A stretch of DNA of 64,000 nucleotides from the NCBI RefSeq assembly GCF_918797505.1, contig NC_092798.1, positions 13,343,501-13,407,500 of the forward strand, written 5' to 3'. The notes under the pieces were generated by a model. The model was not told the DNA's origin, did no database searches, and saw only the letters and a list, made by a program, of their open reading frames with translations. A program made the translations under genes and the position numbers. This document shows positions 29,976-41,265 of this stretch, in pieces; position 1 is the first letter of the stretch, and each line of letters opens with the position of its first letter. This DNA is from Bemisia tabaci (taxonomy: Eukaryota; Arthropoda; Insecta; Hemiptera; Aleyrodidae).

Positions 29976-30778
29976 CTAGTTCTTAGTCCGTCGTGTCCAT
30001 ATACAGGCTGTCTAATTTGCGCTTGTTTTGGTCAATTATATGACTGAAGCGTTTTTTTTTTCAAAACGATGTCAACTCTGAGAAACAAATTTCTTAAAAG
30101 ACAAAAAAAATTACTCAGAAGGCGGAAATGATTATTTTTCTGTCAAAACTAACTTTCAGAAAAATCCGAATTTTGGTACATTTTTAAAAAAAACGCTTCG
30201 TGCATGGTAGTTATACTTAAACTCGTATTCTTTACTAAAGACTTTGGTTTTCAGAGCTGACTCCTAACTTCGCTTACCTGAGCCGAAAACTTGGGTATAC
30301 AATATTTAGTGATTTTTGGTCCTAGTAACCAAAGTACTTTTTCCTCTCGACTAACATCAATGAAATTCAGTAATCCTAAGGAATTATTTTTGCAATAATA
30401 AGTTGTAACTTGACAATTATGTCATATGATCGTGTAACTTCTATGTTTCCGACGATCCCTCTGCATGAAAGGAGATCAGGGAGATTCACGAGATTTTCAG
30501 TGTATTTTCCGAAAGGGAATACACTATCTTCCGATTGAACTCACACTATGTTTGTAATTTACGATTCAAAAGTGTTTAAATCTTCAGATGTTTTCTCGTC
30601 AATAAAATACGTTGCACAATATTGTGGCAGCGTCGAACTATAAGTTCCTTCTCGTAGGTAAAGTGCACCTCGAAATGCAGTCAATTTTCGATTGAACACA
30701 CTTATGCTCTCTTAGCAATTCATAGAGGAGACATTCATTCTTCTTCTGCACTTGTCTGTCTGAGTTACCACCCGTTCA
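29976..30778. other. No gene recognised
   Basis: A small perfect-looking hairpin, GTGTATTTTCC...GGGAATACAC, is at 30499-30528. Otherwise AT-rich. Confidence 0.4.
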
Positions 30779-31332
30779 ATAGACCACTAGACAAGGTACG
30801 AATTTCAGCATTCTGATACATGCTTCTTAACCAAAATCGCACGTAAAACACGATGCGCCAAACAAAACTTACCGAAATCAACTTCTTACGGAGATATTTA
30901 ATGATTCTTGATGCGTGAATTCAAACCACCCGCTCATGAAAACTCAATGCTCTACGTGATTCACATCGTGCGCTAAACGTTATCATGGCAGTCTCTGCGA
31001 TATAGAGATCTGGCAACCTCAATCATTACGCTTTGGCTCAGCTATAGCAAATTGCTTATAGTTTGAACAACACACGGTGGGAAGTGAACATTGCTCGATT
31101 GAGAAGATAGCTGAAACCGTTGTAGTGTGCGATTTGACTCACGAAGAGCTTTGAGTTTCTTGTGAGCGGGTAGTTCAAATTCCTTGTAACCAAGGTGAAA
31201 TAGAAACATTAACATCTTCGTTAGGAGTTGGTTTCAGTCATTTTTCGTTGCGCGAATCGTGTTTTGCGTGAAATTTTGGTTACGAAACATGCATCAGAAT
31301 CCTTTAATTCGTACCTTGTCTAGTGGTCCATT
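30779..31332. mobile_element. Inverted-repeat element, 554 bp (family G)
   Basis: AATAGACCACTAGACAAGGT and ACCTTGTCTAGTGGTCCATT form the ends. GAATTTCAGCATTCTGATAC is mirrored by CATCAGAATCC. Inner arms pair at CGGGTAGTTCAAATTC. A truncated copy is at 46195 and an end fragment at 23556. Confidence 0.85.
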
Positions 31333-31577
31333 AGACCTTCATTACTTTATTCGCGTGGTGAGTTAAGAATCAAGCCTCGAGATTCACTCATCCCGACGGA
31401 TAAACCAGCAAGGTCTCATTTCGATGCAAGTTTTAAGGTGGCTGTAGTCAGCTCTGCATGTTTATGCACACAGAAAATTCTGAAAGAGGAGCCCCTTTCC
31501 TCAGGGACAAGACCCGATGATCTCAGCTCCTCATGCATTTTAATGATCAACAGGCAGGCGCGCCATCGGCATCTCGT
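31333..31577. other. No feature recognised
   Basis: A short spacer between two transposons. Confidence 0.3.
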
Positions 31578-31742
31578 CAGTGGCGTGGCGTGAATTGCGA
31601 TGTATCGATTGTTATGTCATTTAAATCTATGGTAAAGAATCGATTATTTAGGTGCTCGCTGCGAACACCTTGTTTATCGATCCATTTCCATAGGTTTAAA
31701 TGGTATAACAATCGATACATCGCAATTCACGCCACGCCACTG
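31578..31742. mobile_element. hAT-type MITE (family A, copy 3)
   Basis: CAGTGGCGTGGCGTG / CACGCCACGCCACTG, 165 bp. An exact 8 bp duplication, CATCTCGT, lies on both sides (31570-31577, 31743-31750). Arms are almost perfectly complementary, so this is among the youngest copies. Confidence 0.95.
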
Positions 31743-31918
31743 CATCTCGTGTTCGGAGACCAAAAGCTACGTCTGGGATTTTAACCTCTCTTGCTCGTTG
31801 TGAAACGAGAGAAAAACTTGCTTGAATTGAACAGAAAGTTAATGGCCGGATCTGGCTAGGCGATCATCTTGTGCAAAAAAATGTTGTTCATACAGGTGCG
31901 ACTTTATTTGGAGTATAC

Positions 31919-32078
31919 CATTGGCGATTTTGCAAGTTGGCAACACTGATTTTCTCCCATGTAAATCCGTTAAAGATATCGATTTTAGAAGAGGCAGGCT
32001 GCCTCAACAATTATCGATTGTTTTACATACATTAAAATGAAGGGAAAATAGTGTATCCAACTTGCAAAATCGCCACTG
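31919..32078. mobile_element. hAT-type MITE, CAGTGGCGATTTTGCAAG ends, 160 bp
   Basis: CATTGGCGATTTTGCAAG and CTTGCAAAATCGCCACTG are the TIRs. The flanks GAGTATAC and GGGTATAC match at 7/8. It shares the ATCGAT-rich centre with families A and B but has different termini. Confidence 0.85.
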
Positions 32079-32613
32079 GGGTATACCCACCCTACAAAAC
32101 GTGGATAGATACGTCTCAACGAGTATAATCTTTTCTGGGGGGAGGGGGGGGGGGGGGGGTTGCTTTGCTGAGGAAAATCCTCGTTGTGTTGAGGCAAAGA
32201 AGTACTGCACCGAGTAAAATTCTGAATAAAAGTATCTTTGTATGACAATGAAAAAGTTCCCTTGCCGTCCGGAGAAAATAGGTTCAGTTGTGACCGAAAT
32301 TAAATTCGAATGCGCGTGCATCGATGTTTCCGAGACGGGGTGTGATGTAGTTTGCTCATTTTTATAATTTTCGAACGTTTGATATTGAAAAGTAAGTAAA
32401 ATACTGTGAAAAAGTCACCGACAGAAGTGTATTCGGGCTTAACTACGCTGGAGTAATTAAATGCGTCTACACATTTTCTATGGAGGGAACGACCCTTGTC
32501 AGTGGCGTAGCCTCAATGGGTTATAGGGGGCTGATCTCGCCCCATGACTGGAAATTTTTTTCGCAGATTTTTTCCAAAGAATCGCTATTTTTCGTGAATT
32601 TATCCACCTTTAA
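32079..32613. other. No gene; G-run and one hAT-like terminus
   Basis: A poly(G) tract is at about 32138-32159. CAGTGGCGTAGCC at 32500-32512 looks like a hAT left end. The only possible partner, GGCTACCTTGTACTG near 32972, is poor, so no element is called. Confidence 0.35.
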
Positions 32614-32908
32614 ACAGGGTGTCTAATAGTTTTTAATTTTGAAAAATCCTGATATTTTCCTGATATTTTATGAAAAATTCCTGTTTTTTTCATTTTGAAA
32701 ATTCCTGATATTTTCATTTTGAAAATTCCTGATATTTTCCTGATTTTTCTAGACTACTGGCACGGTAGGCAAAACGCAGTAAGACTTTCTCCGCTGAGGA
32801 GATTCGCGTAAGAAAAATTCCAGATAAAACGTCCGAGTTTTCCGATTTTTTCCTGATGGGGCCGAAATTCCTGATATTTTCCGGTTTTTCCTGATGCTAG
32901 ACACCCTG
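32614..32908. mobile_element. MITE with CAGGGTGTCTA ends (family X, copy 1)
   Basis: ACAGGGTGTCTAATAG and CTAGACACCCTG are inverted ends. TTAAA occurs on both sides, consistent with a 5-6 bp duplication as at 58867. The interior repeats AATTCCTGATATTTTCC several times. Confidence 0.8.
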
Positions 32909-33119
32909 TTAAAGCATCCCCCGTCAGAAATTTTTAACCGTAGACCTCTCCTCCTCCATGAAAAATTGCTGGCTACCTTGTACTGTCCGTAGTGTCCCTC
33001 CCTAATAAAGCACAACCCCTCCTAAGCTATCTTTATTTATAGCGCGATGAAGCTCCACCTGAATCCTGAATCCACAGCTGCAAGGCTACAGGCACAGACG
33101 ATTTCAAACCTGCACACCG

Positions 33120-33347
33120 CACAGTGGATCGAGTTAGTGGGAAAAGTCCGACATAATTTTTTTACGAAAACTGCAAACTTTGATACTTGTTTTTGTCAAA
33201 TTTTAAATGTAAAGGGGTGCATCAAGGGGCAAATTTTACGACAAAACCAACGGAACTACCATCCAAACCTCAACGTTTTGTATAACCGGAGGTTCTAAAG
33301 TTGTTCCGTATTTTGTCCGACTTCCTCCATCGACTTGTTCCACCGTG
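33120..33347. mobile_element. CACAGTGGATCG-family MITE (C, copy 2)
   Basis: CACAGTGGATCGAGTTAGTG left and CATCGACTTGTTCCACCGTG right. Flanks CACCG and CGCCG match at 4/5. Landmarks GGGGTGC and GTTTTGTATAACCGG are in the usual order. Confidence 0.8.
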
Positions 33348-33349
33348 CG

Positions 33350-33499
33350 CCGTGCCGAGGTATTCATCATCAATGGAAGGCATGGGCGGTAAAATCGAGA
33401 ACACACTGACCTGCCTCAACACATGGAATACCTGGCGAATCTTGTGATAATTAAAAGCGAGACGACCGCGAGAAGGACTCAATGAAACAATACGTCGGC
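33350..33499. other. No feature recognised
   Basis: A short spacer with no repeat end. Confidence 0.3.
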
Positions 33500-33607
33500 C
33501 CCCTGACATAAGAACGTAACCTCACTTCGCAATGAGCCCTGTCGCACATATGACTTAATGCTATCTCGGACTCATCTCGAATTATAGTTACGTGCTTTCA
33601 TCGGCAG
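33500..33607. mobile_element. Short palindromic MITE (family V, copy 2)
   Basis: CCCTGACATAAGAACGTAAC left and TAGTTACGTGCTTTCATCGG right, with central ATGAGCCC and GGACTCAT. Confidence 0.6.
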
Positions 33608-34000
33608 AGCGACGAATACCTCCCCCGCGTGATGCACGTGACTTAATTGTGAGAGCAGCATCAAACCGGAAGAGAATTACTGCCCTCGCAGCTCTCGGCG
33701 ATCCTTGAAATTCTTCGGGGTGCACGTCCAGACACTCGCTGAGTTCTGCTACGCCTCCTTTTGATACCTCGCCTCTTGCCCCCGGATTATCGCGATGCCC
33801 GGTTTTTGAACCGTGTCTCCGGGAGAGAATTTGTGACCGCCTGTGGGAAAGGGACTTAGGTCCATCCACAGAGCCTTCGGATTTGATAACATAATACCGG
33901 AGCTTAGAGAGCTGGTCTGCAAATATTTTGGGACAAAATAACGCCACAATATCGGACCTAGATTCCCTAGATAAGGAGAGGTAGGAAAAGTCGGCTCATG
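33608..34000. other. No gene recognised
   Basis: Overlapping minus-strand frames of 66 and 119 codons (33588-33949) show no domain. Confidence 0.35.
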
Positions 34001-34251
34001 CTGCCACGCTTAGGAAAACTGCCGTATGAGCCTTCAGACGTTGCCAAATTTCCTACGACAAATTATGAGTTTCCGGGAGAATTTGTGATTTTTTTCCCTC
34101 TGATTTTTCAAATAATTTTGCTTTTAGTTCGATCTAAAGTGTCTGAAGATTTCAAGGACAAATACGCAGAACTTTCTTTAAAAATACACATTTTCTGAGA
34201 GGAAATTTGGCAATATTCGAATGTTCATACGACGTTTTTCCTTAGCACGTC
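34001..34251. mobile_element. Family F MITE, full length
   Basis: CTGCCACGCTTAGGAAAACT at the left and TTTTTCCTTAGCACGTCA at the right. CGTTGCCAAATTTCC is mirrored by GGAAATTTGGCAATA. Confidence 0.83.
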
Positions 34252-34529
34252 ACCATGGTTGTCAAACGTAGGGTTGCGGTCGTTAGTTCTCGCATTGCAA
34301 AATATGCAGATTGCGGAAATATTACCGATAGTAATTTGCGGGATTCACATCTACAACGCCTTGGTGAAGATGTTTTTGGTCGAAAAATGTGCACCGACTG
34401 GCAACGCAGCCGTGATGCGACACGGCTCATGTGAATTTCGAGGATTTCATGATTGTAAATTGGATTGTAAATACAACGCAGAAAATCCTTGATAACTAAC
34501 GGCCGCAGTCATACTTCTTGCTCGGAAAA

Positions 34530-34617
34530 CCAGAGCGCCTGCAATTTTTCGTGTATGCAACACGGACATCCCTAGAACACGAATAGTTGCATCCAGCCCT
34601 ATCCATTGAAACAAACG
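34530..34617. repeat. Dispersed repeat (family AA, copy 2)
   Basis: CCAGAGCGCCTGCAATTTTT to GCCCTATCCATTG. About 90% like 8157-8240 by eye. Confidence 0.75.
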
Positions 34618-35143
34618 GAGCGCCTTCAATTTGTCCGCGTGTGATGGGAAGATGTGTCACTCATTGCATTCAAACGTCGTCGTTGCACAAGGATAGGGCG
34701 GGCGCGGGCGGTTTCAATACTTAATCAAATTGAAACAAAGAAGAAGTAAAATAAGAACAAATATGTGAAGGAAATGGAAACTATCCATGCGTCAAATATT
34801 TGTCTGATTTTATCGGCAATTACTCACTTTACCTTCTTCTGAATCTTCTCATTTACTTTACCCATAAGAAGGTGAAGCAACTAAACTAAAACTACGTACC
34901 TCGTTTGCGGTGCTTAAAAATATCCGCTACTGTTTTATCTTTAAAAAGGAACAAATCAACATCATTCCTTGACATTTTCTCGGAATTTGCTTCGCACAGA
35001 AAGCGAATATTGCGGACGTTTTTTAGATTAGACATTGAGTGGTTTTCCAATTAAAAATAAAGTATTATACATGTAGTATGCGGCTGAGTCCCAACCTCAA
35101 CTGACTTTCGCCAAAATCATCAGTTAGGCAGTGTTGTTCCTCA
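34618..35143. other. No gene recognised
   Basis: Includes CATCAGTTAGGCAGTGTTGTTC at about 35118, a segment also present near 49407 in another element. Confidence 0.35.
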
Positions 35144-35368
35144 CACGGAAAAAAAGAGGTAGGGGTTAAGTCCCAACTGTTGGATGATATGGACATTCCC
35201 AATTAATTGTGGTAATACCCCAATTAATTGTGGCAGTATCCCGATAAATTAGGCTACCAACCAAAATGTTGCGGTACTACCAAAAGTAATCAGAAATGTC
35301 CATATCACCCAACAAATTTGGGGAGTGGAACAATTTCGGGGTATAACCCCTAACACTTTTTTTCCGTC
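35144..35368. mobile_element. MITE of the AATTAATTGTGGTA family (K, copy 1)
   Basis: CACGGAAAAAAAGAGGTAGG left and TAACACTTTTTTTCCGT right. TTGGATGATATGGACAT is mirrored by ATGTCCATATCACCCAA. Length is 225 bp. Confidence 0.82.
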
Positions 35369-35757
35369 TAGCCCTCACTCAATAGGTAGAAATATTTGCG
35401 TTTCCAGAGAGGGGAACGAAAAAATTGCCCCTTGGAAGCTAATCATCGAGATTTGGGCCGGGTGAAAAATGCTCGCGGACGCGAAACACAAGCGAAACCG
35501 GGGCAGCATCATAAATAAATAACCGGGTAGACAGGAGCGAGAGGTATGATTTTTTACGTCGGGGAGCCGCCCGCCCGCCCTCGAGACACGTCAAAAGTGA
35601 GCCTCCCCGACGCGCGTTTCAACGTCTGACGTTTGCCTCTCCCCAACAGAAAATACGACTACCCGTTAATTGAATCTACGCCCCCGCCCCCCGCCATCCC
35701 TCGGCTTGCGGTTAAGTTCCGAGAAGAGGCCGCTCGGTCCTGAAAGCAGCCGCGCAC
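35369..35757. other. No gene recognised
   Basis: GC-rich at 35540-35720. No repeat end or domain was found. Confidence 0.35.
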
Positions 35758-35870
35758 ATACTGCCCTGCTTAGAAAAAAACGCCGTATGTGTATTGCGCA
35801 GCTGCTAGATCTCCGATAAAACATTTTTTTAAAAAAATAATTTCCCACGAAACTTGTGGCTTTTTTCTTC
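35758..35870. mobile_element. Left half of a family F MITE
   Basis: CTGCCCTGCTTAGAAAAAAA and CGCCGTATGTG match the F left end. It runs into CACGAAACTTGTGGC and stops. Confidence 0.5.
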
Positions 35871-35904
35871 ACCGGGAAAAAAGTCTGTTGCATCTTCAGC
35901 GGTC

Positions 35905-35990
35905 CGATTTTTGAAATCGATAGACAAAGAAGACAAAAGGTATATGGAGCGATCCTATTGGCTGAAAGGGTGGTTGATGTAACGAATAAA
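35905..35990. mobile_element. Fragment of family Y
   Basis: TTGAAATCGATAGACAAAGA and GGAGCGATCCTATTGG match the left arm of 36206-36484. Confidence 0.55.
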
Positions 35991-36011
35991 ATTTCCTAAA
36001 AACTTCAGAAC

Positions 36012-36203
36012 ACCGGGAAAAAAGTCTCCTAGATCTGGAGTCCAGACTCCTAAATAATTGGATAAGAAAAATACTCTCGATTCAACCGGATTTTTGCTTG
36101 AATTGAGAGCAAAGCCTCTTGATTTCAACAGATTTCTTTGCTTGGGATATATGCATGGATCCTGTTGAATCAATCATAATTATCTTGTCAAATTTTTATG
36201 AAC
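36012..36203. mobile_element. Family E MITE, right-truncated (copy 4)
   Basis: Begins GGGAAAAAAGTCTCCTAGAT and keeps both ATTCAACCGG and TTGAATCAATC. The right terminus is replaced by the family Y copy that starts at 36206. Confidence 0.65.
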
Positions 36204-36205
36204 CT

Positions 36206-36484
36206 GTGGGCTGATTGTTGAAATTGATACACAAAGCTAAAGACAAAGAAGACAACAGGGATATGGACCGATCCTGTTGGTTGCAAAGGGTGGTTCCTAT
36301 AGACTGAGGGAGAAAATGATGGACTAGCTATATGGACTCTCGTGGGTTGCCGTTAGTTAGTCTATTGCGTACCCCCTATTTCCATTGCGACCACCACCGC
36401 TTCCTCCGATATAGGATCTCTCCAAATCCCTTTTGTTTTCTTTGTCCATAGCTTTGTCTATCAATTTCAATAATTGGCCTGCAG
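36206..36484. mobile_element. Inverted-repeat element (family Y), 279 bp
   Basis: GGGCTGATTGTTGAAATTGA and TCAATTTCAATAATTGGCCTG are the ends. ACAAAGCTAAAGACAAAGAA is mirrored by TTCTTTGTCCATAGCTTTGT. An interrupted copy is at 47158-47660. Confidence 0.8.
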
Positions 36485-36581
36485 CAGATTGTTCAAAAGT
36501 AAAAAGAACTTCAGATTTCTAAATTTACAAATATTGGAAACTTTATAAGGGAAAGTATTCATCACTTCCTTCTATTTTTTC

Positions 36582-36640
36582 ATCGCAGGAAATTTGGCAA
36601 CATTTGAGTGCTTATACGGCGTTTTCCCTTGGTGAGGTTA
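36582..36640. mobile_element. Right-end fragment of family F
   Basis: GGAAATTTGGCAACATTTGA and TTATACGGCGTTTTCCCTTG match F. Confidence 0.55.
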
Positions 36641-37467
36641 CACACGTGTCTAATGAAAAGAGAAATTAGAGAAAGGAAAGAAAGTTGCGAAAAAGCTCTT
36701 TGGAAAAGGCTATGCCTCGGAAAAAGTTTGGTTTCTTCGCTGTTACGACTCTACGTCCAGTTAAAAAAGAGGGTGGGGTGGGTAATTGGTGAAATTTTTT
36801 CTGAGAACCTCTGCTTTCGTTGTTTCATCGGACCGCTAGGATTCCTTTGGAACACAAAAACAAGGAGTTGCTTCTAACGCACGGACGTTGAAGAGCGTTC
36901 ACCGCACGAAACTTTTCATTTATTATTGCAAGGAAAAAATTGAATTATTATTTAAGGTATGGTAACATCGGTTATAGGACTTTCGGTTCAATTGTTTTGT
37001 ACATAATTTTTTCGTCCAATTTATATTGTTCGCAGTATTTCGTCTTCCAAATCTCGTCCAAGTGTACGTGTTCCTGATAAATAGTGTAAGTTCCACGCTT
37101 TCGTTCGTCCAACGTTTTTAGGTCACAGTTTTGTACTCTTTACTTTTGTACTTTACTTGTAAATTTACTTTCGTTGAACGGCAAAATTTGAACTGCCAAG
37201 CTACAAGTTGGTTTGACATCTTGTAGGAAAATTTTTGTGCATGGTGTGCCGGTATCTTAATTTCCAGGTTTCCTGACACTAGTATTCCTTTTTTTTATGT
37301 ACATGGAACGGTCACATTACGATAAAAATGAGTTTCCCGAGAAGAACCTGTGAGCTGGAGCTTGGAGAATCTTGGAGAAATTGAAGCCGCAATATTTTTT
37401 TGCGTGTTCGAAAGTTCTTTTGAGACGACAAAAGTTCCCTTGCCGGGGTGTAATCTGTCCATATTTC

Positions 37468-37511
<44 letters not shown>

Positions 37512-37678
37512 TCTCTTTAAAAGTTTTTATACGGGCATACACGCAGTTATTTTCCTTGTCATAAGAAAAGTTTTTCTTGCCGAGATCGAATACTTAAGCA
37601 CAGATTGTTAAAAATTCTCTAAAAACTAATTATTGTGAGAGACAACGTAACATCATATAATTAGTCGACAAACAACAA
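36641..37678. other. No gene; T-run of about 38
   Basis: A poly(T) run of about 38 nt lies at 37471-37508, with no recognisable SINE head next to it. An 89-codon frame (36608-36877) has no domain. Confidence 0.45.
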
Positions 37679-37766
37679 GGGGAAAAAAGTGATAGGGGCT
37701 ATCTCCTAAATTTGAGATACTGTTCCCAAATTAGATAATATGGGTATTTCCTATTAATTGTGGTAT
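37679..37766. mobile_element. Family K MITE, truncated
   Basis: GGGGAAAAAAGTGATAGGGG and TATTAATTGTGGTA match the left part of 35144-35368. It ends where family F begins. Confidence 0.6.
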
Positions 37767-37767
37767 A

Positions 37768-38004
37768 CTGCCGTGCTAAGGGACAATACCGTATGAAAAT
37801 TTGAGAATTTTCAAATTTTCCTGAATAAAACGTGTATTTTTAAAGATAGTTCTGCATCTTTCTCATCGATTTCAGACTTTTTAGATACAATTACTAACAA
37901 AATCCTCTGAAAAATCGGAGAAAAAATATTCACAAATGTTCCTGAAAACAAGTGATTTGTCGAAGGAAATTCGGCAACTCCTGAAGGCTCATGCGGCGTT
38001 CTTA

Positions 38005-38062
<58 letters not shown>

Positions 38063-38256
38063 TGCTTCAAATAGCCCACGAGGGCTAATCCTTGCGCTTT
38101 AGTCCCGTCCCCCCTCCGTCTCTACAACCAGTCCCAGCCGTCCATTGTTTGAGACCATCAAACTCGGGTCGCCTGACCGGGAATCAAACCCGAGACCTCC
38201 CGATCATAGAGCTAGCGCTACAACCACTACACCAAAGAAGGCCCATCTGAGCATGG
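37768..38256. mobile_element. Family F MITE split by a SINE
   Basis: The left end CTGCCGTGCTAAGGGACAAT and right-half blocks GGAAATTCGGCAACTCC and CATGCGGCG are present. The terminal piece GAGCATGGCA resumes only after the SINE, at about 38249. Confidence 0.75.
38007..38244 (-). mobile_element. tRNA-derived SINE with a poly(A) tail of about 54 nt
   Basis: Read on the minus strand from 38244: GGGCCTTCTTTGGTGTAGTG contains a pol III A box (TGGTGTAGTGG), and GGGTTTGATTCCCGG contains a B box (GGTTTGATTCC) at tRNA spacing. A tRNA-unrelated body follows, then GCAATAAAA and an uninterrupted A tract (T tract at 38007-38060). ATCT flanks it at 38004-38007 and 38245-38248. A tail this long and pure suggests recent retrotransposition by a LINE machinery not seen here. 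Confidence 0.9.
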
Positions 38257-38716
38257 CATACCGCGTATTTTTCGTTTATTCTGCATTAAACAATCGATCC
38301 GACAACCATGCTCTCCAGTCGGTGCGCGTAATAAGTATGCTGCGTGACGAACGCGCACTTAAAGTTCCGAAAAGTTTACTCGGGCCCTTTTTCGGGGACG
38401 GAATCGCGGAGGCAGGTGAGTTTGTCTCCGGCGAAACACAGTTAAAGTCGCGTGGAGAGCCCTCCCCCCCCCCCTTCGGCCCCGGTGAAGAGAGCCCGCA
38501 CAAAAGCCGCTTTATTTATTATCAAAATTAATGAAATTCCATGAGCGCGCGAATAGAGTCAATAAAGGAGAATCTTCATCCACGGCCTATCGTGCCCGTC
38601 TCGGAAGGGTACATGAGCTTTAATGATTCGGTGGCCGAAATCTAGAGGGTTGCTTGATTTCGTTACCCACTTCGACAATGACGCGCGGGGTTGCAAGGCT
38701 GTGCCATTTTTACCCG
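38257..38716. other. No gene recognised
   Basis: A C-run lies at 38464-38476. Frames on both strands at 38276-38531 have no domain. Confidence 0.35.
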
Positions 38717-38924
38717 CACTGGAAAAAAAAAACACATTGGATCTAGAGTCCAGACTCTTGAATACATTGACAAGAAAAAATACTCTTGAATCCGCTGAAA
38801 TTAAGAGGCTTGGTTCTAGATTTAAGCAAAAATCCGATTGAATCAAGAGTATTTTTTCTTGTCGATGTTTTTTTAAGAGTCTGGACTCTAGATCCAATGT
38901 GTTTTTTTCTTCTTTTTTTTCCAC
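38717..38924. mobile_element. Family E MITE (copy 5)
   Basis: CACTGGAAAAAAAAAACAC with GATCTAGAGTCCAGACTCTT and its mirror. It is shorter than other copies because one central block is missing. It abuts the C element at 38930. Confidence 0.85.
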
Positions 38925-38929
38925 CGCCT

Positions 38930-39161
38930 CACGGCGGATCGAGTCATTGTAAAGGATCGGACAAAATTTGGAAATTTTAAACGCTTAAAACTCTGTGTAT
39001 AAAAAAATTTGAGGTTCTAAAAGTGGTTCCATTGGTTTCCTCGTGAAAATGTCTACCTTAGGCACCCCTTAAATGTAAAATGTGACGAAATAAATGCAAA
39101 AATTTGCAGTTTTGGTCAAAAATGTCATGTCCGACCTCTCTAATTGACTCGATCTACTGTG
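38930..39161. mobile_element. CACAGTGGATCG-family MITE (C, copy 3), 5 bp duplication
   Basis: CACGGCGGATCGAGTC left and GACTCGATCTACTGTG right. CGCCT lies at 38925-38929 and 39162-39166, an exact 5 bp target duplication. Interior in inverted orientation to 33120-33347. Confidence 0.88.
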
Positions 39162-39166
39162 CGCCT

Positions 39167-40065
39167 GAGCTCTTCCAGACTTTTACTTGGGGAGTTTTGA
39201 AAAAAAAGAAACAAGTACGATGGATTCTGATTCCACGCATACGTTAGTTCTATGGGAACGCGTTCGAAATCAAGAAGAGAAGAAAAGAATGGGATTAAAG
39301 GAAAGAGAAGAGAGGAAGACAAGAAGATAAAGAGAAGATCAGTAGAACTGTACACAGTGATTAACAATACCAGTCAATTTGCGTAGGGCAGAGCGCCTTC
39401 ATTTTCTTCTGATACTGTGCAATACTTCCGAGGCGGAATAGTTGCTCAGAGCGCCTTCTACAGTGTGGCTTTGACTTGATAGCAGAAGATTTCAAATCAC
39501 TATTACCACTGAAATTACACGCATGCGCACGTGCTATGGTGTGTAGTTACACATCTTCTCGTCACCGACAGTGAAGTAAAAAAATTCATAACTCAATTTG
39601 GGGTGTTACGAGTTTTCCTCGGCATATATTATGCGGAGATACCAATAATGTGAACACGTTAAAATCTGCCGTGATTTTTCCGGGTAAGATGAGAAATAAA
39701 ATGTTAATGTTTCATTCAAGTTTATTTATATGCTTTCGTTAGAATGGGGAGAGTAAATGTGAGACTAATCGCGCGAATGATGATGACCCTGGCGATTTTA
39801 TTGCCAAAAATCTCAATTAATCGCGATTCTTCCGTTGAAAACTGCTATTTGGGAGGCTGACATTGACTGATGCAATCCTTTAGCAACTAAATCAAATGAA
39901 AAATGAAAGAGTTACGTTAAATATTTGAAAAAAAAGAAAGGAAGACAAATTAAAATAAGAGTAATTCTAGGCTTTAAGGCGGTAAAACCTTATTGCAAAA
40001 TGTAACCCCGTTCTTAACACGGCACGAAAACGAAGGATAGCGTTTCGAGGAAGGATTCGAGGGGT
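39167..40065. other. No gene recognised
   Basis: Purine-rich at 39250-39340 (AGAGAAGA words). Otherwise unique-looking and AT-rich. Confidence 0.4.
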
Positions 40066-40199
40066 AGGTTATGCCGTTTAAACCTACGGTAAAGAATCGA
40101 TTATTAAGGTGTTTGCTGCGAACACCATGTTTATCGATCCTTTTCCATAGGTTTAAACTGCATAACAATCGATACATCGAAAAGCACGCCACGCCACTG
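40066..40199. mobile_element. hAT-type MITE (family A), left-truncated
   Basis: GTTATGCCGTTTAAACCTAC to GCACGCCACGCCACTG. The left terminus is missing, so no target duplication can be read. Confidence 0.8.
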
Positions 40200-40649
40200 G
40201 ATGAACTCTTCACGGGGACGTACAGGTTAGTCCCCTCTTCAGTTCTGCTCTTGAAAGCTCCTTCATCTGCGATCTCGACTCTGTGATAAAAATTCAATCA
40301 GCCCAATTTTATTGCTAGCTGACCGAAGGGTTTTGTTACCTTGCGCGGACTTGAACTTATATTTAATCAAAATTCTTGTGCCCGTTGAAGCTCCCGACTG
40401 AAATTTAATACTCCTCTCGCGCTTGGACGTATTTTATCAGCAACGCTAGTACGGTACACTCCAGCGCTCGAGAAAATACGATGTACGATCATTCGACCAA
40501 CGCCAAATTTCTATCGATAATCGAATTATATTGATTTTTCTAGGAAATAAAAAAAAGTTTTAAAATTATAAACAACAAGACCGTAGGACCCCTGTTCTTG
40601 AAAACAAATAGAAGAGAGGTTATGCGATGAATGCGAGTTTATGGGTCTT
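40200..40649. other. No gene recognised
   Basis: AT-rich. No repeat end was found before the TSD of the next element. Confidence 0.35.
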
Positions 40650-40812
40650 TATTTTTATGGATGAGGCTATTCGTCGGTACGGTACCGACGGATAAATGGC
40701 TATTCGTCGGTACCGTACCGATGAATAAATGGCCATTCGTCGGAACCGAACCGATGAATAAATGGCTATTCGTCGGTACCGTACTTTGATTTTAGTACGT
40801 AAATTATATTAA

Positions 40813-41151
40813 ACATTATATTCCACCACCAGCGAATCTTCGGTTTCTGTTGCTGCCCCAACTAACAACGATCATAGTGCAGAGAGCTATTCCACCACTA
40901 GCGAATCTTCGGTTTCTGTTGCTGCTCCATCTGACGAAAATGTCAGTGCAGAGAGCTTCACGAAGCTAAAATTTAAGAGTAAAGTCATTTCACGAGGGCG
41001 ACCTAAACTGCCAGCAAGACAACTTTGTTCCTTTAATCGCACCGTTGCCGACCGACAATCTGTGGAAAATCCCCCCGAAAAACGAAAACGAAAGAAAACA
41101 CCTGCAAATGAAACTAAAGGCCCCACCACCCGAAAAAAGAAGCGTTCTTGA
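40813..41151 (+). pseudogene. C-terminal remnant of a transposon-encoded protein
   Basis: Open for 112 codons to TGA at 41149-41151 with no ATG, and preceded by an in-frame TAA at 40810-40812. It contains a 23-residue tandem duplication (STTSESSVSVAAP..., DNA period 69 bp at 40821 and 40890), then SRGRPKLPARQLCSFNR and a strongly basic end (KRKRKKTP, RKKKRS). Low-complexity Ser-rich linkers with an AT-hook-like RGRPK and a basic tail are common at transposase C-termini. No catalytic domain is present, so the element is non-autonomous. Family assignment is inference. Confidence 0.55.
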
Positions 41152-41265
41152 TGATTCTTTTGACAGAGTAGTACATTTCAGTATTATGATGATTCATTAG
41201 ACAGTGAAGTACATTTCAGTATTATGATTATTATTTTTTGACAGAGTAGTACATTTCAGTATTAT

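Noticed and set aside
32500..32986. hAT element starting CAGTGGCGTAGCC
   Set aside because: The putative right end (GGCTACCTTGTACTG) is poor, and no 8 bp duplication is present.
37471..37508. Poly(T) run as a second SINE or LINE tail
   Set aside because: No tRNA-like head, B box or reverse transcriptase remnant adjoins it on either side.
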